This document shows positions 1 through 10,520 of a DNA stretch of 64,000 nucleotides, piece after piece. Every line of letters begins with the position of its first letter. Within the stretch, counting starts at the first letter, position 1. The stretch covers positions 15,342,397-15,406,396 of the forward strand of contig OU452219.1 of the NCBI GenBank assembly GCA_911728455.2, in the 5' to 3' direction. Origin of the DNA: Marthasterias glacialis (taxonomy: Eukaryota > Echinodermata > Asteroidea > Forcipulatida > Asteriidae). A program made the translations under genes and the position numbers. The notes under the pieces are model-generated. The model was given only the letters and a program-made list of their open reading frames with translations. It was not told the origin of the DNA and searched no databases.

Positions 1-46
1 CCATAGGCGATAGCCGTTGTCGAAGTAGCTTGATTTAGGCACAACT

Positions 47-1775
47 TTTCTATTGTAAAGTCACAACCATATTTCTATTGCCAACCAGCGGTTGGCAAGT
101 GATGAGCAGACATCAGTGCCAAATAAACAAATAATTCTAAATATTTTTGGGGGAAAAAAGAAGAAAAAAAATTCACACAAAATTAATGAAATGATTGAGA
201 ACACTACTAGAAGAATCTACCAAAGAAATTGACAAAGATAAATCCTTCTTCAATGCAAAATGTATACATTCTTATTTTGGGAAAAATAAGTTGTCAGATT
301 TCTTGTTTTCCCTTTGCTGCTGATATCAAAAATGATGGCTGATGTTTTAAAGCAAAAGTTTCAGACAAATATTTTGGGTATGGTTCTCTTATTATTTGTT
401 TCAGGATTCATCTATTTATATAAACTCCTTTGGCTTGTTATCAGAAACTTTCCTGAGTCCACCATGTTTTAACAACATTTAGGCTGACTGGCCGACGACA
501 TCAAGTTTTTTGGGCATGTTTTTGATACCTTCAACTGCCCACAAATCCACAACTGGATGTTTGTGTAACTGTTGTGAAGTCAAACTTGATGAAACTTGCA
601 CCTGGTCATGACATAGCAACAAATTCCAATTAATGCAAAGTCATAGTTCCGTTTGTAGTGAATTACACCTTCGTAAAACTATTAAATTCCCAAATAGTGA
701 ACCTCTTAATAGCCTCCCGTCTGTGCCTGGTTCCCTGGAGAATAAGACCCAGAAAGAAGAAGGAAAAAAAGCCCTTCCTCTACAGGTGCTGAAAGGAGCT
801 GTCATGCGTGTCATTTGAACTCATTGTCTGCGTGTCTGTACTTCCCTAACAAGACTGGCTCTTTATGTCCATTGTTGATATACATCTTAACCTTCTCTGG
901 GTACAAAGTACTTCACCAGGGATCATCTCTTCATCGTTTTACATGCGTGTATTCACACCCAGTTTTTAGGGGGGATTTGGTTGGGTTTACACAATCCGGG
1001 CGGTGTTGACTTGGCCGAGAATTCACAAAGCCAGTCCCCTCTTCAGAAGTTAGAAGTCAAATGTTTGATTTGTCATAAAGGATGTTCATTTTCTGTTTTT
1101 TTCCCCGCTGGCTTCCTTTTCTTCCTCGTGGAGGGCTTTTTTTTGTTTGGGGTTCTTTCTCCTCTTGTGGGTTAGCATTCAACACCTGCACTTTTTGCTG
1201 CTTGTGTTTTTTGACAAGCAGCTGTCTGTCATCTGAAATGGAGTCAATCCACTTAAATATTGAAACCCCACACTTGCCCTTTCCTTCAGATCAAAAATTT
1301 ACTGTAATCGATTAAGTTGCTGCTGTCCTCTTGTGATCATCAAGGAATAAGCAATTTGCGAGATATATTTAAACAATAGCTGGTACAATGACTTGCTTAG
1401 TCGCAAGTTACAGCTTACATTGGAATACCTCAGACTATAGAGTCAGTTGATGTGTCACATAATCCCGGGCAAGCTTTTGCATAGTTTATGTGAGGAGATG
1501 GCAAACACCCATACACATTTTGGAATGAATGTGTATGGCACAACATGATACCAGGGTTTGCTTGCCCCGAAACATTTGACTTAGCAACTGTCTCTATTGT
1601 CTGAGGAATTCAAATTTAAGGTCATTGTACCAGACATTATTCAAATCTAACTTGCAAATGGCTCATTGTATCTTCTTATATTTGCTGTGTCTCATACATA
1701 TAATAAGAGTACATTCATTCCCATCTTCTAGTTATTAATAAACACACTATCCAAGGAACTTTTGGAAATTTCACA
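47..1775. other. No gene seen
   Basis: AT-rich, high-complexity sequence with stop codons in all frames. Short open frames (60-77 codons) between 630 and 1315 overlap one another, have low-complexity Phe/Leu-rich translations and no recognisable domain, so they are not called. A T/C-rich patch lies near 1090-1170. The extreme left edge (1-46) resembles the tail of a MITE that continues outside the window, but this is too short to call. Confidence 0.6.
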
Positions 1776-2420
1776 ACGTTTCAATTTGTTTATGGCCCAA
1801 ACCACTCCTTACTTTTACTGGGTTTTACTCAATTTTGCATTGTGCAACTGTAACAAAATGTAATACATTTGCATGCACAAACTGTGGGGAAGGGAGCGTG
1901 TACCGCACATTATAGCATACACGCACTAAGCTCACGACGTATGTGAGCAGGATTATGATTGGCGATCATCTTCTTCAATCCTAAAAGTATGAGCCTTAAC
2001 AAGGACCAGTCAGAAAAAGTTTTAGATAATTAGTTAGACCGCAACATTCCTTTGCAACACTTTTTTTTGTCAAGGTCACATGGTGGCGCTGTTTGTATTT
2101 ACAGTGAGTTGAAGAGACTCGGTTTCCTGAAAACCGCGATTTTACAAAAAAATGGTGATAAATTCTGCCAAAACAGCAATACCAATCCTAAAAAGTATGT
2201 ATGGGCTTTTTCTTTAATAAAAGTTCAAAATGTTATACCAGTGTGATGTAGAATTATGTTGTCTTCTTTATATTCTTTTAAGAATTCAAACCATTGCTCC
2301 TCTTTTTAGTCGTGTACAAAAAATGATACCGAGTAGCAGTTTTTGATGACAATTTCCATAGCGGAAGAATCAGTGACTGTGTGAATGCTTGAAAAGGAGT
2401 GCTAACAAACTGATATGAAT
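1776..2420 (+). repeat. Dispersed element B, copy 1
   Basis: About 0.6 kb that matches, in inverted orientation, the sequence at 38240-38760. Shared landmarks in order are TTTACTCAATTTTGCA, ACAAAATGTAATACATTTGC, GTACCGCACATTATAGCAT, GTGAGTTGAAG, AACCGCGATTTTAC, ACCAGTGTGATG followed by AGAATTATGTTGT, and GCTTGAAAAGGAG. The two copies carry many substitutions and small indels, so both are old. No coding capacity is visible; the 64-codon open frame at 2052-2246 lies inside the repeat and is not a gene. It could be a non-autonomous DNA transposon or part of a larger element. Confidence 0.75.
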
Positions 2421-2439
2421 TAGGTGGTCTCATTTGAAT

Positions 2440-2640
2440 GAAAACAATGAAAAATTGTTTTTTGTTTTGTTAAGGAATTTGTGCATGTTCATATGCATGC
2501 TTATTTCAATTGCAGCTGTTGAAATTAGCAATGGTGAATTGGGGGGTCTTTAAATGCTTTTTTTTTTCCCCGACTGACAGTATTCAGATGGAAATATGTC
2601 TCGAGAGGATTGGTACCAGTGAGCTTTCAGATTGATTTAT
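2440..2640 (+). repeat. Dispersed family C, copy 1
   Basis: Member of a family with seven recognisable copies in the window. Family landmarks on the sense strand are a GGGATTTGTGCATGTT-like start, a CTTATTTCAATTGCAG core near a partial palindrome, GGTCTTTAAATGC, CTTTGACAGTATT, a GGAAATATTTCTC-like block, and GATTGGTACCAGTGAGC. This copy has all of these in degenerate form and directly follows element B. Confidence 0.7.
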
Positions 2641-3044
2641 ATTTTTTCAATCTTGTACTTTGTCTTGAATTGGAATATCAGAGATACTTTCTATGTTTGT
2701 GGTTATACACTTCAATCTGAAATATGTAACAGCTCTTCCATAGAACTATGGTTCTTATAAGTTCCTATAAATTTATTGTCCACATTGGCATACTTAGCAG
2801 TGAGTCAGTAGATTCTCTGAGAAGCATGTACAAAGTAAGAAAAAGTGTCAGCTCCTTCCATTGTTCTTCTTCTTATTGTGTCTTTCTGGAAATAAAACCA
2901 AGGGATCCTCAAAAGTGACTATATAACACTCTCAGAGCCAACACTCCTCCAAGAGATTTTTTCACAAGGTTGTATTTGCAAGTACCACTGTAACCCGATA
3001 CCTGTGCAGAGAAGATGCTGAAGAAATGTCAGTATTTAAGTGCT

Positions 3045-3185
3045 CTATGGTTTTAGATATAGGAGCAAAACCCCAATAGGGAAAACCCACGTAATCAGGG
3101 ACTGAAAAACCATATCCACATGCAAGGGGCTGGTCCGTGGATTCAAACCAGGGTTGAAGTACACTGCTGCTGCTTGCAGAACTGT
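3045..3185 (-). repeat. tRNA-derived SINE type 2, copy 1
   Basis: Read on the minus strand, this has a Pol III B-box-like GGTTTGAATCC (complement at 3139-3149), followed by CTTGCATGTGGAT, TTTTTCAGTCCCTGATTA and GTGGGTTTTCCC, ending in TCTAAAACC. The same block order occurs at 25460-25692 and 37605-37685. The A-box half is poorly preserved. The body recalls the widely distributed tRNA-SINE body containing a GTGGGTTTCCTCC-like stretch; that family link is from memory. Confidence 0.7.
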
Positions 3186-3480
3186 TAAAATAAGTATTAG
3201 AAAACCTTGGTGTAATCTTACCCGATTAGAGCTAATCCTCCAGAGATGTAAAACAGGATTTCAGCTTTTTCATAAATTTTAGGCAGAAGTTAGTAGTCTA
3301 AACAAGTTGATGTTTCTTGTAGTAAAATTTATTTGGTAACCAGGCTGACTTAAGATTGGATTTTGCTAGTAAACTTGTTATTTCACATCCCCCCCCCTCC
3401 CCAAGCCATTCTTTCTGTCCAAAGTAGCCTGCAAAGTAGCAACTTAATGAACAAGATCCAGGAAAAATATTTTAAAAATA

Positions 3481-3590
3481 GAATTAGCTGTTGCAAACTG
3501 TTTATAACCAACTAAAAATTAGCTATGGTTTAAATGCAAAAAGATTGTTAATGGCCTCACTGTTCAGCCCTATCAGGATCCTTCTTAAAT
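3481..3590 (+). repeat. Dispersed repeat E, copy 1
   Basis: Shares TTAGCTGTTGCAAACTG, a TTATAACCAA-like block, TAAATGCAAAAA, TTAATGGCCTCAC and a TTCAGCCCTA-like block with 4872-4980, about 1.4 kb downstream in the same orientation. Divergence is substantial, so this is an interspersed repeat or an old local duplication. Confidence 0.7.
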
Positions 3591-4057
3591 ATTAAATGAC
3601 AACACAACACAACACACACATACAAGTATGGTGGAGTGCAGTCAAATGGAAAGAAGTGAAAAGAGAGGAGCAGAATGTAGTCAGAAAAAAAATATTTAGA
3701 AACACTTTTATGTGTATTGTTTATTTTATATTTGTGTCTCCAAAGCATCAACTAACTAGAAAAGTGTGATATTCCACAGGTTAGATTGACGGTAGTTTTG
3801 AACTTTGAGATTTAGAATTGGAATGAGCAACTACTTCCCCAAACTACTGTTGTTAGCTTCACAGTGATAATACTGATGTCCTTTTGAAGGAACACATAAT
3901 GGCTTTTGTACACATAGCTGACCTGATGGGGACATCACTGTTTACCCATTAGATTAGTCTGCTCTCAAGGTCACTAAATGCCACTCAGCATGCTCCGGGC
4001 TTATCCCAACCATGTAGTAGACATGGCTGGAGACCCATGGCAGACTGCGATGGCTAG

Positions 4058-4062
<5 letters not shown>

Positions 4063-4106
<44 letters not shown>
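4063..4106. repeat. (CT)n microsatellite
   Basis: Perfect CT dinucleotide run of about 22 units. Confidence 0.98.
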
Positions 4107-4109
<3 letters not shown>

Positions 4110-4335
4110 ATTGATATCAGGAGGGTTTAATGTTTGCTTTAGGGATTTAAACTCTTTGCATCAGATTGCCCTGGTTGCCCCGTGGAGGTATTCACTTTTT
4201 TCCCTTGATCCCAGCAAGGTCTTTTTATGTTTTTTATATTATTTGATTGCTTGAGAATAAGTCTGATCCGAGTGCTGATTGTTAAAGTCACGTTTGATTG
4301 AGGATCTGTTGTGTGCTGAGACTTTCTGTAGTTTT

Positions 4336-4358
4336 TGTGTGTATGTGTGTGTGTGTGT
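4336..4358. repeat. (GT)n microsatellite
   Basis: Short TG/GT run with one TATG interruption. Confidence 0.9.
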
Positions 4359-4871
4359 TTTCTATAACTGACGATCTTACTGGATAATTATTGTTTTTGG
4401 GCACCATCAATCAGAGCATCATGGATGTCGCAAATATGCTTCATACTCATGAATCACTCTTGTGTAAAACGCAAAACTATGTGCAGGAAATGTTGACTTG
4501 CGTACGTTGCAAACACGTGGGTGGCAGAATGGCAAACCATTTGTGACTAAATATTGGAGTGTTGTGGTTTTTTTTTTTTTCTTTCTTTCTTCTCAGCCCT
4601 GCCTTCGTTAGATTACAATCTTTAATGTATGTGACTTACAAAAACACACAATTAAAAAAGGACCCCACTGGTACCCTGGGAATGTATTTCACAGCTGTAA
4701 ATAGTCTGTGGTTTTCCGTTGAATAATATCAACATATACTAAGGATATGAAACAATTACGTGACATTCAAATCGTTAGGTTTTTTTTTAAGGTGACACCT
4801 TAAAAAACAACAACCTGGAATTCCATCTACTATGAGTTATTTTTTTATTTATATTTTTTGTTTGGGAAACT

Positions 4872-4980
4872 AAAATTAGCTGTTGCAAACTGCTTATCAA
4901 CCAAAAGGACCTGTTGTATAAATGCAAAAAATGATTAATGGCCTCACGTTTCAACCCTAGCAGAGTCTTTCTCCTATTAT
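4872..4980 (+). repeat. Dispersed repeat E, copy 2
   Basis: Second copy of the repeat at 3481-3590. It contains TTAATGGCCTCACGTTTC followed by AACCCTAGCAGAGTCTTTCT. I recall such a CACGTTTCGACCCTAGCAG-type phrase as recurrent in invertebrate deuterostome genomes, but cannot verify the family name. Confidence 0.7.
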
Positions 4981-5930
4981 GTCGTATTTGCTGCAGTTTG
5001 GATAAATTCTCTTTTCAGGTGTTGAAACCAATCTCAAAATGAACCTGTATTTTTTCAAAATTTTTCATGAATTTGATAATGAAGATTGCGCATCACAAGG
5101 TCTGGAGAAATCTTTCTCAACAGATGAGAACTGTTTAATGAAGGAGTTAAAAAAAAATAACAATAGTTGTTCGGCTGTTGGCCGAACACCTAAAAAAGAA
5201 GAAGAAAAAACAGGAGTTCTTAAAGATACCTGTCAATTAGATAATTATCAATTAGTAATCTGAATGCAGTTATATTTGCATTTATACTGTAGACAATGCT
5301 CCTTAGCAACAAGCACAGAAAAATTCACTGATATTCATCTAGGGCTCCCTCATGAGGCCATGAACTGAGTTGATTAGTTGCGCCATTAATGAAAAAATAC
5401 ATGCAATTAAATATGTGTCATTGATCTGACTGTGTACGTGCCTCTAGAATTGACTACTTGACACTGATACATCCTTTTTCAGTCAGATTGACAAAAACTT
5501 GTCATTGTATTTTTTATGCTAAGCCTTGTTTTGTTTGTAATTTTGTCAAAAGTTTTTGACAAAAGAGCAATGGAAGTAAAGATCATATGGCAGTGTCTTG
5601 TGTAAACTCTCTCAATGATAGTTTGGAATTGCCTCCGTTTTGAATGTCATCCTTAAAAAAGTCAGCGAGTTGAAGTCAAGCTTCCTGAATTTTTTCAATG
5701 TCAAAATTTTCAGGTCGGAATCAAGAAATCTGGCCCTTAAAGCAAGTCCTTGATGCAGAAAAACCTTGGATGTAGAAAAATAAAAGAATGGGGGAGAGAA
5801 AGAGGAAAGGAAAAAAAAAGGTAGAATTGGGTCACGTTTCCAGCGTGAGACAAAACGATGTTTGTCAAGGTTTTTTGGCCAGGGAGAGTCGCAGCCTAAT
5901 CTGTTGTCAGTGTAAATAGTCCGCACAGCG
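4981..5930. other. No gene seen
   Basis: AT-rich sequence. The open frame 5039-5263 (+) contains Lys-rich low-complexity sequence (poly-A derived) and no domain. The 104-codon minus frame 5612-5926 has a Phe/Ser/Pro-rich low-complexity translation from a purine-rich tract around 5780-5825. Neither is supported as coding. Confidence 0.55.
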
Positions 5931-5974
5931 AGCCGTCCCTAGTGGGGAATCTAATGTGGCATGCTGGGTCTAAA

Positions 5975-6032
5975 CCTTGACCTTTAGGCTGAGCAGCACG
6001 CGCTTCTGTACCTGCTGGGTATCGATCCCGAG
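5975..6032 (+). repeat. Possible tRNA-like SINE fragment
   Basis: TAGGCTGAGCAG followed about 30 bases later by GGTATCGATCCC has the order and spacing of A- and B-box promoter halves. No SINE body follows. This could be a short SINE head or chance. Confidence 0.25.
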
Positions 6033-6529
6033 ATGGCTGTTCCATCATCGATACCGGATATATTTGGGGGATTTTAATCAGTTGGTAGAAACATGTAACA
6101 TTTCAAACAACGTAAACCTTCCTTTTGTCGGTCCACTTTTGTGGTGTGCTTTCTCTTCGTTGTGTGTATTCATGCATGCCTGTATCATACCGTGTCTTTT
6201 ACCTTATCCCATTTTTACTTTATAAGCAGTTTGAAATATCTTCTTTTTTCCTCTGCAGTGTTGAAAAAGCCCATAATGATTAAGTCAAAGTTCCACTTTC
6301 TAAAATTGTCATTTTGCCACAGCTTTAAATTATATAATTTATATCATAATATTAATCTATTATTATTTCAAACGAGGATTCGATGGATCAGCATGTTTAA
6401 TTGGGTCTCATCAATACCTATTGAGTAAAAGATATTTTTTAGTTGAAACACAAACAAAAAACATCGGTGTTGCAGCTGACGTTTTACTTGGCTTGATTAA
6501 AATCACCATTTCTAAATCAACATCAGCGA

Positions 6530-6900
6530 CAACTATCGATATATTCATGCATGCAGCACGCAGCGGTACCTGCCTACTCCCTCATTTGTGCACAGTTTTT
6601 AATAGAGATGCGAGTTTTTGATCTAATTGGTCCGGGGGGCCCCTGGCTGACCCGCCAAGGTTACTCGACCGACGTAACGGATTATAACGTGCCGATTATT
6701 GCGTTAGGCCCATCCAGCGGACTAGTCGGCCATGCAGAGATTGAATGGAGTAAATGGAATTGGAAACAAGGGTGGGTGGATGGAAGTAAAGCCCGCACAC
6801 ACCGACGGCTGATTGTCTCCAGGATCAAATGCGCCTGGTCGAGTTTCAATAGCGGTGTGGCCCAACCCTTTCACTAACCGATACTGATCCAATTAGCTCA
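6530..6900. promoter_or_regulatory. Candidate conserved non-coding element
   Basis: High-complexity block with clearly more CpG than its flanks (about 17 CpG by eye in 6620-6870), bounded by CTAATTGG (6623-6630) and its reverse complement CCAATTAG (6889-6896), both homeodomain-type cores. It also contains ATTATAACG and ATTATTGCG. It is not repeated elsewhere in the window. A 108-codon open frame (6551-6877, +) crosses it, but there is no domain, no clear splice signals, and the translation is not convincingly protein-like. An enhancer is the preferred reading; an unrecognised exon is the alternative. Confidence 0.4.
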
Positions 6901-7542
6901 GAAAAAAGCAATAGTTGCCAGCTAGTAACTGGGATACTCATATATTGTGTCCTGTACATTGTGGGCAGGTCGGGTTTACTAAATGGCTTTATCGGTTTTA
7001 ATAGAATTGTTGAAATTGATCTCTCCTCTTAAATTGGAAGAATTGTAGTCCATAGTAACAGGATTTGTACTTCAATTTTTGTCATGCAGTCTTTAGAGAG
7101 ACTTTCTTAGTAGGGTTAAACACTGAAAGCTTCTTTTGCTTCTTCGATTTTCTTTTTATTGCATCATTTGAATGGATTTGGTGCTCATTTTTGTTTTTTC
7201 CCATAGGAAATAGACTAAAGGGATCAAGTTTAATCGATGCCCCTAAATGCATTAGTGTACATAGGAGGAGTTAATCCCCTTTTACACGGTCCCAAATTAA
7301 AACCCCATCAATAATGCTGGACTGCTTTACTTAAATAAATGTTATTTTATTACATTTCAAAGACTTTCTTATTACTGGTTGAGCCTGCTGAACATTGGAG
7401 TGACCTCTGCCCTTCAGTGGGAACGTCAAGAGCCTTTGTTGGCAAGCTTCTCCGAGGAATAACTGACAAAATGAGAGAAAACAAACTGTGTTGAATACAT
7501 CTGATTTTAAGATAAATGTATCTTTGCTGACAACTCAGGCAA

Positions 7543-7593
7543 TGTCCGAATTGATGGCTTCGGCAGTTGCTGTGGCCAGAATGCCGAAAAGTC
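7543..7593 (+). repeat. Dispersed repeat D, copy 1
   Basis: TGTCCGAATTGATGGCTT and the following GGCAGTTGCTG...GAAAAGTC match the complement of 49506-49562. It directly abuts the MITE starting at 7594. It looks like a fragment of a small inverted-repeat element. Confidence 0.6.
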
Positions 7594-7767
7594 TACACTG
7601 CAAAAACTGGGGTGTTAAATTGATTCTCTTAGGTATCTATATGTGACAACACCGACATGGTGTTAATTTTACCAATGATAAAGCAATGGGGATAACTAAT
7701 ACCATGTTGGTGTTGTCATATATAGATACCAAGAGAATCAATTTTACACCCCAGTTTTTGCAGTGTA
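7594..7767. mobile_element. MITE with CACTGCAAAAACTGG ends, copy 1
   Basis: About 174 bp with long terminal inverted repeats: TACACTGCAAAAACTGGGG at the left and its exact complement at the right. The symmetry continues through GATTCTC/GAGAATC, TATCTATATGTGACA/TGTCATATATAGATA and ACACC/GGTGT to a central region. TA at each outer edge is compatible with a TA target duplication. There is no coding capacity. A second copy lies at 14922-15104. The terminal sequence alone does not assign a superfamily securely. Confidence 0.9.
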
Positions 7768-7847
7768 TTCTGTAATGTTGTTGTTGCAGCCAATGGTTGT
7801 TGCAGCCAATGGCAGTAGCCGCAGCCGACGTGCGGACAAAGGGAGGT

Positions 7848-8054
7848 GGTGCTGCACCATTTCAGAAACACAGGGGTGAGCCCCCTCTCTTAAATGTGTT
7901 CTGGGTTCTTTTATGTGCATTACACAACATTAAGGATCTATAGCTTTATGTCCCCATTGATCAAGGGCACAAGTGTCATGACCAGGACCTGAACCCATAC
8001 TCTGACAACATTGTAACTTTGAGTCTGGTGCCATAGACCGCTCAGCCATGACAC
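7848..8054 (-). repeat. tRNA-derived SINE type 1, minus copy
   Basis: On the minus strand this begins GTCATGGCTGAGCGG (A-box TGGCTGAGCGG), then about 40 bases later GGGTTCAGGTCC (B-box, complement at 7985-7996), then CATGACACTTGTGCCCTTGA, GTTGTGTAATGCA and GAACCCAG. The copy at 8175-8602 has the same order. The 3' part is lost near 7848. The head suggests a Ser/Leu-type tRNA origin. Confidence 0.85.
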
Positions 8055-8174
8055 TTTGGATTCACTAAATTGATCAAAACATAATAAAGATCATAAAGGA
8101 AGGAAGGTAGAGTTTGAAATACTTTAAGAATCAGTTAATTTTTTCATAGCTTACCATGTGTTCTGCCAAGGCTG

Positions 8175-8602
8175 TTGGGGTGTCGTGGCTGAGCAGTCAC
8201 TGACAGCAATGGACTCAAGCTCTGGTGTTTCTGATCAGCGTAGTGTGGGTTCAAGTCCCGGTCTTGACACTTGTGGTCCTTAAGCAAGACACTTAACCAT
8301 TATTGCTTTATCCTTCAGACGGCACGTAAAGTCGTAGGTCCCGTGTGTTGTGTTATGTACGTATACGAACCCAGTTACATTTATCGCTAAGAGAAGGGGG
8401 TTTGCCCCAGTGTCTCCGGCAGTGGCTGCTGAATGCGCACAGCACCTTGCAAACCCTTGTTAGGTGCTACATAAATGGCTCTCATAATTCAAAAACTTCA
8501 AAAAACCTGTCTTAAAAATAATATAATAAGTGCCTTGAGTACCCAATTGCTGGTACATACATGCGCTATATAAGACTCCAGTAGTCTTGTTATTATTAAT
8601 TA
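8175..8602 (+). repeat. tRNA-derived SINE type 1, near full length
   Basis: A-box-like TGGCTGAGCAG near 8187, B-box GGTTCAAGTCC at 8248-8258, then a body with CTTGACACTTGTGG, TTAAGCAAGACACTTAACC, GGTTTGCCCCAGTGTC and GGCAGTGGCTGCTGAATGCG. The 3' end is a GCGCTATATAAGA...TATTATTA tail of the kind shared with LINE partners of many SINEs. At about 430 bp it is the most complete copy. It lies about 120 bp from the minus copy, with their promoter ends facing. Confidence 0.9.
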
Positions 8603-9024
8603 ATCTGCTTTGATGGTCTTATTTGGGGAGGATGGGGGGCTCTCGTATTCTTAAATAATAACTTAAATTATTAAATAAATAACTTCTTGCTTTTTGTGTG
8701 CAATGTTTTTGTTTTTGTTCTTATTGTTTTTATTTCAATTTTTCTCGCATTTGTAATTGTGTGGTAGGCTGATAGGGGGTGCAAGTTCATCTATCTGTTC
8801 TAAGTATGTAAATCGTTCATTAAGACTAGTTGTTTGTTATTTAATTTTGTATTTTTCTCTGTACCCTCTCTGCCAAAGTCTTTTCATTGTTAATACTTTA
8901 TTTTTGATGTACTGTACTGATATAATGTGAGGGCTTTGCTGGATGGGTCACCCTAGTTAGATAAGAGAATAAAAGAGTGGTGACTGAGGTCTTAAACGGA
9001 CCGTTTAAAACCAGCAGGGTTGTG

Positions 9025-10150
9025 GCCGTTGAAATAACCAATATATTGGTCAAATTCAATCAATGCGGTTGGTAGATGTGTCCAACCAATCTGTTGGTTA
9101 AAATAACCAATGTTAAATGGTTTGCTTTTTCAACCAATCCATTTGGTTAGAATACCAACCAACATGTCTTGGTTGTTTATTTAACCAAATCTAGATTGCT
9201 TAAATTGTCAAACAATCCATAAACAATCTTGATTGGTTAAATTTTCAACCAATCCATTTGTTAGAATACTAACCATCACATATTGACATCCTTATGGGTT
9301 AATGGAGGTACTGGTTAACATATTTATACTCATTTAAACATTTAATTCATATATAATGTGCACATAATGAATATAAAGCAGCCAACTGAAGAAAAGTCAC
9401 CCGTAGTCTACCTTTTGTATACTGTTCGATACACAGTGTACTATATAATATTACTCAAGTTCCATCAACTTTTCAATCATGGGTTACAGATTTTCATTGA
9501 AATTTCTGTTTTGTCACATTTTCTAATTAAAATTACGTGTAATTTATTCCTTAAATGATTACTACAGGAAAAAAAAACAGTTTAACTTCATGCGATGAAA
9601 TCCTTTATATAGTTTCAACGTTATCACTGATGTAACAGATATTAATTTTCCTGCCTAAAAGTTGCATATGGCTTCCTATTGGTCACTATTCCAATTTCAA
9701 CCACTGAAGATTGGTTAATTGCTGACCCAATCTGATTGGCAACCAATCACGTTGGTTACTATTGACCAATGTATTGGTTAACACATTGGTTTATGGTTCA
9801 ACCATTGTGATTGGTTGCCGAGCAACCAACATATTGGTCACAATTGACCAATGTATTGGGTTGAAGGATTGGTTTATTGTTCAACCAATGTGATCGGTTG
9901 GTAGACAACCAACGTATTGGTCACCTGGGCGCAATTTCATGGCGCTGGTTACCAAATAATTCTGTGCTTACGGCGCCCTGTAAAGCGCGTACTCCTATGG
10001 GCCGTGGCTGGTCTTAAGCGCAGAATTCCGCAGTAAGCAGAGCCATGAAATTGGGCCCAGTTAACCAATATACTGGTGGAAAACAACCAAGATGGGGTCA
10101 ACCCATTAGATTGGTAGTTTTTTCAACAAATCCGTTTTTAGGGTGTAGGT
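9025..10150. repeat. CCAAT/ATTGG motif array
   Basis: A roughly 1.1-kb tract in which CCAAT and ATTGG pentamers (about 25 exact ones by eye) recur, often as small palindromes such as AACCAATATATTGGT and GACCAATGTATTGGTT. The tract has two dense parts, 9030-9300 and 9670-9925 plus 10060-10120, separated by an AT-rich spacer. A longer unit, TTTCAACCAATCCATTTG(G)TTAGAATAC, recurs near 9130 and 9240 (about 109 bp apart). The simplest explanation is a degenerate minisatellite or the inside of a DNA transposon. The nested MITE at 9927-10058 interrupts it. Confidence 0.75.
9927..10058. mobile_element. MITE G, short copy nested in CCAAT array
   Basis: Begins GGGCGCAATTTCATGGCGCT and ends with AGAGCCATGAAATTGGGCCC, an imperfect inverted repeat, with CTTACGGCGC and CAGTAAGCAG inside. 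It is the same family as 48381-48661, 48662-48942 and 61942-62146. It lies within the CCAAT array and so inserted after that array existed. Confidence 0.8.
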
Positions 10151-10249
10151 ACTTTTTTAGTTCCATTCATAAATAGCCTTTTTGTTAACAAGCGTACTAA
10201 TGAAGGAAAATCTGTAAAACTTTGTTTTAAATTTTTTGTATATGTTTTT

Positions 10250-10520
10250 TTTTAATTCCTGTCAAGTCCTCAGGCTCCATTTCGCGAAGGGTCAAATTGC
10301 ATGCGAGGCTATATAAATAGACTTTATATTGAGTGCCAGTATGTATTGATTGTGCTGCGCATAAATTAGCGAGTAAGTGTAATTGCTGACTGGTTATAAA
10401 CACTCGTGGCCCTGTCTTCATCAGGCGAATAAACACTACCATGTGACACGCTTTTGACCAATCAGAATGGATAAACTGTCTGGGGTATTTATGAATTATG
10501 GTTTATAAATCATAGGTATT
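10250..10520. repeat. Possible MITE fragment
   Basis: Contains ACCATGTGACACGC followed by TTTTGACCAATCAGAATG and GGGGTATTTATGAA. I recall such blocks in short non-autonomous DNA elements of marine invertebrates. No second copy with clear boundaries is present here, so the call rests on recollection. Confidence 0.25.

Noticed and set aside
1-46. Inverted-repeat texture at the left edge (GATAGCCGTTGTCGAAGTAG)
   Set aside because: May be the end of a repeat D-like MITE, but the element would lie mostly outside the window.
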